From the NCBI GenBank assembly GCA_902475025.1, contig CABRXX010000104.1:1-5187 (forward strand): DNA of 5,187 nt, read 5' to 3'. Below the pieces are notes generated by a model. The model was not told the DNA's origin. It did not search any database and was given only the letters and a program-made list of their open reading frames with translations. Position numbers and translations under genes: made by a program. Each line of letters opens with the position of its first letter. Within the stretch, counting starts at the first letter, position 1. This DNA comes from Merdiplasma sp905207905. GTDB taxonomy: Bacteria; Bacillota; Clostridia; Lachnospirales; Lachnospiraceae. Below are positions 1-5,104 of this stretch, piece after piece.

Positions 1-20
1 TTCGATTCCCGTTATCTGCT
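1..20 (+). tRNA. 3' end of a tRNA, probably tRNA-Gly (cut by window edge)
   Basis: Only the last 20 nt of the mature tRNA are in the window. The T-loop TTCGATT (1-7) is followed by the 3' half of the T-stem (8-12), the 3' half of the acceptor stem TATCTGC (13-19) and a T discriminator base (20). The matching 5' acceptor strand would be GCAGATA, which resembles bacterial tRNA-Gly, and a U discriminator also fits Gly. tRNA-Cys shares the U but normally starts GG. Bases 21-23 are GTT, so the CCA end is not encoded and must be added by CCA nucleotidyltransferase, as is common in Clostridia. The anticodon lies outside the window, so the amino acid identity is inferred. Confidence 0.8.
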
Positions 21-29
21 GTTTGGAAG

Positions 30-78
30 AACCTGAAAACCCCTTTAAAATCAGCGGTTTTCAGGTTTTTTGTTTTTT
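30..78 (+). terminator. Rho-independent terminator of the tRNA transcript
   Basis: A perfect 12-bp stem pairs AACCTGAAAACC (30-41) with GGTTTTCAGGTT (56-67) around a 14-nt loop. The 3' arm runs into a T-rich tail (66-78, interrupted by a single G at 72). It starts 10 nt after the tRNA discriminator base, so it should end the tRNA transcript and separate it from the genes downstream. There is no matching run on the other side of the stem that would make it an efficient terminator for the minus strand. Confidence 0.93.
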
Positions 79-136
79 GCAAAAAATCAAAAGTAATCAG
101 AAATAATGAGATACTTGTTTTCGGAGGGGTAAGGCT

Positions 137-343
137 ATGGATGAAACTAGATGGAAGGCATTTGAAAAAATGCTCTGTGCGGTGCAGAAGGAATACGATA
201 CGATACAGAAAAAGATGGAAGACTTAAAAGTAAAGGGAAAAGTGAAAACTGTTACGTATCAGCAGTTGTTAGGAAGAAAAATGATGTATCAGAATATGTT
301 ATCCCTGTATGAAGTTTACGGACTCGTTGAAAAAGAAGAGTAA
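137..343 (+). CDS. Small charged protein of unknown function (68 aa)
   Basis: I do not recognise this protein. It is 68 residues long and rich in Lys, Glu, Gln and Met, with no signal peptide, membrane segment or metal-binding cysteine cluster; its single Cys is at residue 14. Most of the chain looks helical, and residues 1-32 could form a short coiled coil. A Tyr/Met/Leu-rich second helix (about residues 41-63) would be an amphipathic partner, so a small helical hairpin is plausible. The start is well supported: a strong SD site GGAGGGG (123-129) sits 7 nt upstream of the ATG. The upstream gap of about 60 nt after the tRNA terminator gives only a weak promoter candidate (TTGCAA at 77, AATAAT at 102, 19-bp spacer). 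It ends 26 bp before the sigma-factor remnant. Coding status is likely from the SD site and uninterrupted frame; function is open. Confidence 0.72.
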   Translation: MDETRWKAFEKMLCAVQKEYDTIQKKMEDLKVKGKVKTVTYQQLLGRKMMYQNMLSLYEVYGLVEKEE

Positions 344-369
344 TGTAAAGTTTTGCGCATACGAAAGAT

Positions 370-645
370 ATGCATAGAGCGCTGTGGGCTTCTATAAAGC
401 GAGGGGATGCTGCAAAACGGGTGGACGGACATATTGCGAACGTATTCGGAGAGATGGAGGAGTTGCGTTCTTCTTATACAGTAGAGGAAAAGATGGCGGA
501 AAAAGAGTTGATCCATACGATAGAGACGTTCCTTAGAAAACTTTCGGATGCAGACCGCGATATCTTTATCAGGCGATACTGGTATTTGGATTCTATAAAG
601 GACTGTCTGCCCATTTATAATAAAATCAATGGGGGTATGGGTTGA
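370..645 (+). pseudogene. Remnant of an ECF-type sigma-70 family RNA polymerase sigma factor
   Basis: The 91-residue reading frame holds recognisable pieces of a small sigma-70 family factor usually about 170-190 residues long. Residues 3-8 (RALWAS) resemble the end of region 2, where family members have an ALWxxI stretch. Residues 14-32 (AAKR to MEEL) match the basic linker and LDELEE-type segment. Residues about 53-77 match region 4.1, with the hallmark DRDIFIRRYWYLDSIKD. The first part of region 2 is missing, about 20 residues between regions 2 and 4 appear deleted at about residue 9, and the frame leaves the family after DSIKD, so the DNA-binding helix-turn-helix of region 4.2 is lost. 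The ATG at 370 has no convincing SD site, and the frame is open back to 349, so this is probably not a real start. A protein made from it could not bind a -35 element. An alternative is a small repurposed protein, but decay is simpler. Confidence 0.75.
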
Positions 646-654
646 AAGATTTGC

Positions 655-683
655 TTGAACTCTTTCCATAATAAAGATATAAT
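655..683 (+). promoter_or_regulatory. Sigma-A type promoter for the leader RNA and radical SAM operon
   Basis: A -35 box TTGAAC (655-660, 4 of 6 to consensus) and a perfect -10 box TATAAT (678-683) are separated by 17 bp, the optimal spacing. Transcription should start near 689-691 in a GGG run. It lies just after the stop of the sigma-factor remnant and is the best promoter in the gene-free stretch upstream of the radical SAM gene. The start point is inferred from spacing. Confidence 0.72.
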
Positions 684-689
684 ATATTG

Positions 690-873
690 GGTTTGTATAG
701 CATCCGTGTACATAAGGCAACACGTTTCAAGCCATGAGTTTTGTGGATTTTCCGTATTGTTCCATGTGCGCGGATGCTGCTGTTTTAGGATAGCTTCTTC
801 TATTTTATAATAAAAGGTATTATGCTTGCCCCAAATGGGTCAGGCGGTTGGGGGAATAGAATCCTATTGTAAA
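690..873 (+). ncRNA. Candidate structured RNA: long 5' leader or small RNA
   Basis: This RNA starts where the 655-683 promoter predicts. Domain 1 is a long hairpin: 698-713 pairs with 764-779 over 16 bp without mismatch if three G-U pairs are allowed (698, 707 and 709). Domain 2 is a three-way junction. Its base pairs 786-790 with 862-866 and 798-804 with 855-861, with a 7-nt bulge (791-797). Inside are a hairpin 807-812/818-823 and a second hairpin 829-834/848-853. A closing helix 692-700/864-873 with one bulged base competes with small parts of both domains. The G-U pairs work only for the + strand transcript. I could not match it to a riboswitch, T-box, SRP RNA or tmRNA. Its length resembles 6S RNA, but two side-by-side domains do not fit the 6S rod. 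No terminator follows, and 874-990 shows only the SD site of the next gene, so read-through is likely. The pairing was found by eye. Confidence 0.5.
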
Positions 874-990
874 TAAAATCCCATAAAATCCATGTCCTGC
901 GCCATCAGCCGCAAAGAATTAGCTTGTGTTAAAAAATGAAAAAGAGCAGCAGATTTTATATAGAGTTCACAAGAAACTGAAAGGAAGATT

Positions 991-2982
991 ATGAGAAAAC
1001 TAGCTTTAAGCGATGAGATTTTATTAAGTATCGAGAAGCCTGCCCGCTATATCGGCAATGAGGTAAATTCGGTGATGAAGGATCGATCCAAAGTGGACAT
1101 CCGATTTGTCATGTGCTTTCCGGATGTGTATGAGATTGGAATGTCTCATCTGGGGATACAGATTCTTTACGATATGTTTAACAAGCGGGAAGATACCTGG
1201 TGCGAGCGGGTGTACTCTCCCTGGGTGGATTTGGACCGGGTGATGAGGGAAAAACAGATTCCTCTTTTCGCTCTGGAGTCTCAGGATCCTGTCAAGGACT
1301 TTGATTTTTTGGGGATTACGATCCAATATGAAATGTGTTATACCAATATTCTTCAGATACTGGAGTTAAGCCGGATTCCCCTGACGGCAGAAGAGCGGGC
1401 AGAGGAAGGCCATGACTGGGAAAATCCTCTGGTGATTGGAGGCGGTCCATGCACCTACAATCCGGAACCACTGGCAGATTTTTTTGATCTGTTTTATATA
1501 GGGGAAGGGGAGACCGTATACGATGCGCTTCTGGAGCTGTATAAAGAATCCAGAGCCTCCGGCCTATCCAGACGGGAATTCCTGCATCAGGCGGCAAAAA
1601 TACCGGGAATCTACGTTCCTTCTCTGTACGAAGTATCTTATCATGCGGACGGTACCATTGCGTCCTTTGTTCCGAAGGAAAAGGATATTCCTGAGAAGAT
1701 CCAGAAGCAGGTGGTGCTGGATGTGACAGAGGCTACCTATCCGGAAGCACCGGTGGTGCCTTTTATTAAGGTGACACAGGACCGGGTGGTGCTAGAGATT
1801 CAGAGAGGCTGCGTCCGGGGATGCCGCTTCTGTCAGGCAGGCATGCTGTACCGTCCCACCAGAGAGCGGAAACTGGAGGTGCTGAAGGAGCATGCAAGGG
1901 CCATGCTGAAAAATACGGGCCATGAGGAGATCTCTCTAAGCTCGCTAAGTTCCAGCGATTACTCAGAGCTGGAGGAAATTGTGAATTTTCTGATTCAGGA
2001 GTTTGGGGAAAAGAATATTAATATTTCTCTGCCGTCTCTTCGAATCGATGCCTTTTCCCTGGATGTAATGGGAAAGGTGCAGGACGTGAAAAAGAGCAGC
2101 CTCACCTTTGCACCGGAGGCAGGTTCCCAAAGGCTTCGGGATGTGATTAATAAAGGGTTGACGGAGGAGATTATTCTGAAGGGGGCTGAGGAGGCCTTTC
2201 AGGGGGGATGGAATAAGGTAAAGCTGTATTTTATGCTGGGGCTTCCCACAGAGACGGAGGAGGACCGGAAAGCCATTGCGCATCTGGCCAATGAGATTGC
2301 AGTGAAGTACTATGAGATACCCAAGGATCAAAGAAACGGCAAGTGCCAGATCACCATCAGTACCTCTTTCTTTGTTCCCAAACCGTTCACACCCTTCCAG
2401 TGGGCGCCGATGCATCAGCCAGGGGAGTATCTGGGCTTTGCAAAGACGGTTAATCACGAAGTCAAATCTATGTTGAATCAGAAGAGCCTGAAATATAACT
2501 GGCATGAGGCGGATGTGACGGTGTTGGAAGGAGTATTGGCAAGGGGAGACAGAAAGACATCCAGGGTTATTCTGGAGGCCTATAAGCGGGGCGCTCTCTT
2601 TGATGCCTGGACAGAATTTTGGGATTATGACCGATGGCTGGAAGCCTTTGACGCAGCTGGGTTGGATTTGGAATTTTACACCATGCGGGAGCGGGCGGAA
2701 GATGAGCAGTTCCCTTGGGATTTCATTGATATTGGAGTGAGCAGGAACTTCCTGTTAAGAGAGTGGAAACGAGCACATCAGGAGCAGATCACAGAGAATT
2801 GCTTTGCAGGCTGCAGCGGCTGTGGAGCCGCCAGGTACGGCATAGGGGTATGCACCATGGATCGGGACAGCGCGAAAAAGGAGAATTGCTGTTTGGAAAA
2901 AGGTTTTGCGGGCAAGGGCTTTGAGAAAGAACAGACAGCACCAGAAGCGGGAGAACGCATTGAAGAAAGGGCAGAGAAATGA
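991..2982 (+). CDS. TIGR03960 family B12-binding-type radical SAM protein
   Basis: This 663-residue cytoplasmic protein belongs to the TIGR03960 radical SAM family, whose substrate and reaction are not known to me. An N-terminal cobalamin-binding-like Rossmann domain (about residues 35-190) contains FPDVYEIGMSHLG (43-55), the GGGPCTYNPEP loop (150-160) and YIGEGE (169-174). The radical SAM domain (about 262-500) carries the iron-sulfur motif C274-x3-C278-x2-C281, the ligand set for the [4Fe-4S] cluster that reductively cleaves S-adenosylmethionine. Family stretches such as SLSSSDY (318-324), FAPEAGSQRLR (373-383) and YFMLGLPTET (413-422) follow. A C-terminal cluster C604-x3-C608-x2-C611 could bind a second metal centre. 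The last 40 residues are charged and low in complexity. The ATG follows the SD site AGGAAG (982-987) by 3 nt. The stop overlaps the next ATG by 4 nt; in some bacteria the two proteins are one fused chain. Family assignment is firm; the reaction is unknown. Confidence 0.95.
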   Translation: MRKLALSDEILLSIEKPARYIGNEVNSVMKDRSKVDIRFVMCFPDVYEIGMSHLGIQILYDMFNKREDTWCERVYSPWVDLDRVMREKQIPLFALESQDPVKDFDFLGITIQYEMCYTNILQILELSRIPLTAEERAEEGHDWENPLVIGGGPCTYNPEPLADFFDLFYIGEGETVYDALLELYKESRASGLSRREFLHQAAKIPGIYVPSLYEVSYHADGTIASFVPKEKDIPEKIQKQVVLDVTEATYPEAPVVPFIKVTQDRVVLEIQRGCVRGCRFCQAGMLYRPTRERKLEVLKEHARAMLKNTGHEEISLSSLSSSDYSELEEIVNFLIQEFGEKNINISLPSLRIDAFSLDVMGKVQDVKKSSLTFAPEAGSQRLRDVINKGLTEEIILKGAEEAFQGGWNKVKLYFMLGLPTETEEDRKAIAHLANEIAVKYYEIPKDQRNGKCQITISTSFFVPKPFTPFQWAPMHQPGEYLGFAKTVNHEVKSMLNQKSLKYNWHEADVTVLEGVLARGDRKTSRVILEAYKRGALFDAWTEFWDYDRWLEAFDAAGLDLEFYTMRERAEDEQFPWDFIDIGVSRNFLLREWKRAHQEQITENCFAGCSGCGAARYGIGVCTMDRDSAKKENCCLEKGFAGKGFEKEQTAPEAGERIEERAEK

Positions 2983-3689
2983 AAGTAAGGATTAAATTTT
3001 CCAAGCAGGGTGTCATGAAATTTATCGGCCATTTGGATGTAATGCGCTATTTTCAGAAAGCGCTTCGCCGGGCAGAGATCGATGTGAAATTTTCCGAGGG
3101 AATGAGCCCTCATATGATCATGTCCTTTGCGGCTCCTTTGGGAGTTGGACTGACCAGTGATGGGGAATATGTGGATATTGAACTTCGCACTCCGATTTCC
3201 ACCAGAGAAGCGTTGGAACGGCTGAACAAAGTGATGGTGGAAGGAATGGAAATTTTGGATTTTCGCCAGATACAGGAGGGAAAAGCAGGAAAGGCCATGT
3301 CCCTGGTAGCGGCGGCAGACTATACGGTTCGGTTTCGGCCAGGACTGGCGCCTGAGGGAGACTGGCAGTCAGATCTGTCCGGATTCTTTGCCAGAAAGAG
3401 TATTCCGGTGATAAAGGAGACGAAAAAAGGAGAGAGCGAGATCGACATTCGGCCTATGATCTATGAGTTAAGCGTTTGCGGAGGCGTGGTATCCATGACG
3501 CTTGCCACCGGAAGCGCAGCGAATTTAAAACCGGAGCTTGTGATGGAAGCCTACGCGTCCTGGAAAGGGTTGGAGCTTGCACCGCACGCGTTGGAAGTGA
3601 ATCGCTGTGAAGTATACACAGATATTGGAAAAAATGGAAAGCACAGGTTCGTATCCTTAAATGAGTTGGGAACGCCGATAGAATTATGA
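2979..3689 (+). CDS. TIGR03936 / DUF2344 family radical SAM-associated protein
   Basis: This 236-residue soluble protein is the obligate neighbour of TIGR03960 radical SAM enzymes and in some genomes is fused to their C-terminus. The N-terminal signature is clear: KFSKQG (6-11), FIGHLDVMRYFQKALRRA (15-32), FSEGMSPH (38-45), a variant of the usual S-x-G-F-N-P-H stretch, then SFAAPLGVGLTSDGEYVDIEL (49-69). The C-terminal half (about 110-236) is less conserved and ends with a VNRCEVY segment (about 206-212). There is no signal peptide or membrane helix. The basic face of the FIGHLD...LRRA region would suit nucleic acid or substrate binding, but this is inference. The start ATG overlaps the upstream stop as ATGA, with an SD site GAAAGGG (2965-2971) about 7 nt ahead. 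Its own stop overlaps the next ATG in the same way, so all three genes should be translationally coupled. Molecular function is unknown; a substrate-presenting partner is the natural guess. Confidence 0.93.
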   Translation: MKVRIKFSKQGVMKFIGHLDVMRYFQKALRRAEIDVKFSEGMSPHMIMSFAAPLGVGLTSDGEYVDIELRTPISTREALERLNKVMVEGMEILDFRQIQEGKAGKAMSLVAAADYTVRFRPGLAPEGDWQSDLSGFFARKSIPVIKETKKGESEIDIRPMIYELSVCGGVVSMTLATGSAANLKPELVMEAYASWKGLELAPHALEVNRCEVYTDIGKNGKHRFVSLNELGTPIEL

Positions 3690-4963
3690 TGAAATATTGT
3701 ATCTCAAAAAAAGACCATCAAATTTTTTCTTACCTGCTGGATGAGAACGACCGTACGGTGGGGCTTCACTGCGACAGCATGGAAGAACGGCCAAAGCTGG
3801 GTGATATCTATGTGGGACGGGTGAAGAATGTTGCGAAAAATCTAAACGCTGCCTTTGTGGAGATACAGCCGGGGCTTTTATGTTATCTGCCCTTGGAAGA
3901 GGTAAAAAATCCTATCGTTACCAAAAAAGGAGCTTCTCAAGATCTTCAGCAGGGAGATGAGCTGGTGGTTCAGATATCAAGAGAGGCTATGAAGACCAAG
4001 GCGCCCTCTGTCAGCACCCAGATCTGTCTTTCGGGGAAATATGTGATTCTGGATTTGGCTAAGCAGGGAGTGGGGATATCCAGAAAGCTTCCGGAGAAGA
4101 AACGGCAGGCGTTAAAAAATTTGGTAAAACAATGGATGGAAGAGGGCCGGATGGCAGGAACAGAGCTGTTGAACGGAAAGCCCAAGGTATCCCTCCGGAT
4201 AAAGGGGGAACTGTTTGCTGCAGCAGAAGAAAGGATTGCAGTACCGGGAATTGTTGTTCGTACCAATGCTGCAGATGTGCCTGGTGAGAGACTGTTTGAG
4301 GAACTGGAACAGCTGCTTTGTCAGATAAGAGAGATTTTGGAGCGTGCGTCCTACCGCACCTGTTTTTCCTGTCTCTATCAGGCACCACCGTTATGGCTGA
4401 AGCGGTTGCTGGGACTTCCGTTTCAGGAGCTTGCTGCTATTATTTTGGAGGATGAACAGCTCTTCCGATGGGCAGAGCGCTTTCTGGAAAAGGAGAATCC
4501 GTTGCTGAAGGGGAAATTGCAGCTTTATGGGGATTCCATGCTTTCCATGGATAAGCTGTATTCTCTGGAACGACGTCTGAAGGAAGCACTTCAGGAAAAG
4601 GTGTGGATGAAATCAGGCGCATATCTGGTGATCCAGCCCACAGAAGCATTGACTGTGGTGGATGTAAACAGTGGAAAATTCGAAGCGGGCAGACAGAAAG
4701 AAGCGGCTATTTTGAAAGTGAATCTGGAGGCGGCCAGGGAGCTTGCCAGGCAGCTTCGTATCAGAAATCTTTCCGGCATCATTATTGTGGATTTCATTAA
4801 TATGCAGGAAGCAGATTCCAGACAGCAGGTGCTGGAGGAATTGAGCGCTTGTCTGACCATGGATCCCATCCTGACCAGAGTGATCGACCGAACGAAACTG
4901 GATCTGGTGGAGATTACCAGGAAGAAAGTGGAACGGCCGTTGGCAGAGCAGATAAGGATATAG
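3686..4963 (+). CDS. rng: Ribonuclease E/G family endoribonuclease (short form, no zinc-link)
   Basis: This 425-residue protein is a single-strand endoribonuclease of the RNase E/G family, acting on rRNA precursors and mRNA in the cytoplasm. An S1-like RNA-binding domain starts around residue 37 (GDIYVGRVKNV, 39-49). GVGISRK (128-134) and VRTNA (191-195) correspond to the 5'-monophosphate sensor of E. coli RNase E, with R192-T193 matching R169-T170. The catalytic DNase I-like domain has D326 in VVDVNSG and D369 in IIVDFINM. They are 43 residues apart, exactly as D303 and D346 in E. coli, so Mg2+ binding should be intact. The chain ends 16 residues after LDLVEI, before the CPxCxG zinc-link would appear; E. 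coli RNase G is about 489 residues. A CxxC at 226-229 is not at the zinc-link position. The start overlaps the previous stop as ATGATG: 3686 and 3689 are both possible, and with a weak SD the gene probably depends on translational coupling. Confidence 0.94.
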   Translation: MMKYCISKKDHQIFSYLLDENDRTVGLHCDSMEERPKLGDIYVGRVKNVAKNLNAAFVEIQPGLLCYLPLEEVKNPIVTKKGASQDLQQGDELVVQISREAMKTKAPSVSTQICLSGKYVILDLAKQGVGISRKLPEKKRQALKNLVKQWMEEGRMAGTELLNGKPKVSLRIKGELFAAAEERIAVPGIVVRTNAADVPGERLFEELEQLLCQIREILERASYRTCFSCLYQAPPLWLKRLLGLPFQELAAIILEDEQLFRWAERFLEKENPLLKGKLQLYGDSMLSMDKLYSLERRLKEALQEKVWMKSGAYLVIQPTEALTVVDVNSGKFEAGRQKEAAILKVNLEAARELARQLRIRNLSGIIIVDFINMQEADSRQQVLEELSACLTMDPILTRVIDRTKLDLVEITRKKVERPLAEQIRI

Positions 4964-5026
4964 GGAAGAAGGAAACGGCGGCTGTGGAAAGAATAATAGC
5001 TGTGCGGCAGTAAAATTGTCAGGCCC

Positions 5027-5066
5027 AAAAAAGCAGGTCAAAAAAAGGTCAAAAAAAGTAAAAAAA
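5027..5066 (+). repeat. Four spaced A-tracts (curved or UP-element DNA) upstream of a promoter
   Basis: Four runs of 6-7 adenines occupy 5027-5032, 5040-5046, 5051-5057 and 5060-5066, with centres about 13, 11 and 9 bp apart, close to one helical turn on average. Two of them sit in a tandem GGTC-A7 unit (5037-5046 and 5048-5057). The block ends 4 bp before the -35 box of the following promoter. Such A-tracts can bend DNA and act as UP elements contacting the RNA polymerase alpha subunit, which would suit a strong ribosomal protein promoter. The runs are visible; the effect is inferred. Confidence 0.6.
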
Positions 5067-5070
5067 GTGC

Positions 5071-5099
5071 TTGACATTTCTGGGAAGGAATGGTATTCT
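5071..5099 (+). promoter_or_regulatory. Strong sigma-A promoter of the downstream (probably rplU) operon
   Basis: A perfect -35 box TTGACA (5071-5076) and a -10 box TATTCT (5094-5099, 4 of 6) are separated by exactly 17 bp. The A-tract block lies directly upstream. The predicted start is about 5105-5106. I see no clear rho-independent terminator between the end of the RNase E/G gene (4963) and this promoter, so some read-through from the upstream operon is possible. Confidence 0.88.
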
Positions 5100-5104
5100 A
5101 ATCA

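Noticed and set aside
77..107. Possible promoter for the 68-residue protein (TTGCAA and AATAAT)
   Set aside because: The 19-bp spacer and 4 of 6 match at -35 make it weak, and it overlaps the terminator T-run, so I do not list it as a feature.
610..633. Perfect 6-bp inverted repeat CCCATT/AATGGG with TATAAT in its loop at the end of the sigma remnant
   Set aside because: It has no T-run, so it is not a terminator, and no -35 box lies at proper distance for the TATAAT. It may be chance in an AT-rich stretch.
316..723. 135-residue open frame on the minus strand
   Set aside because: It overlaps the end of the 68-residue gene, the sigma remnant and the promoter. It shows no recognisable domain and no SD site, so it is best explained as a shadow frame.
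806..811. Perfect TATAAT that could be a second promoter for the radical SAM operon
   Set aside because: The sequence 16-19 bp upstream (TTTTAG/TGTTTT region, 781-788) does not resemble a -35 box and there is no extended -10 TG. The hexamer lies within the 807-823 hairpin of the RNA structure, which explains it better.
690..873. 6S RNA identity for the structured region
   Set aside because: Length is right, but a 6S RNA should be one long rod with a central bubble and short bubble strands. Here two separate folded domains lie side by side and the remaining 3' strand is far too long.
690..990. Cobalamin riboswitch in front of a B12-binding-type radical SAM gene
   Set aside because: I searched by eye for the B12-box and the conserved GCCACTG and GGAAG elements and found none. 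The same holds for SAM, T-box, ZTP and c-di-GMP signatures.
1963..2505. 180-residue open frame on the minus strand inside the radical SAM gene
   Set aside because: It lies antisense to the conserved core of a clear gene, has no family features, and is a product of codon use on the coding strand.
4964..5026. Terminator after the RNase E/G gene
   Set aside because: GCTGTG occurs twice here as a direct repeat, not an inverted one, and no stem followed by a T-run can be drawn, so none is annotated.
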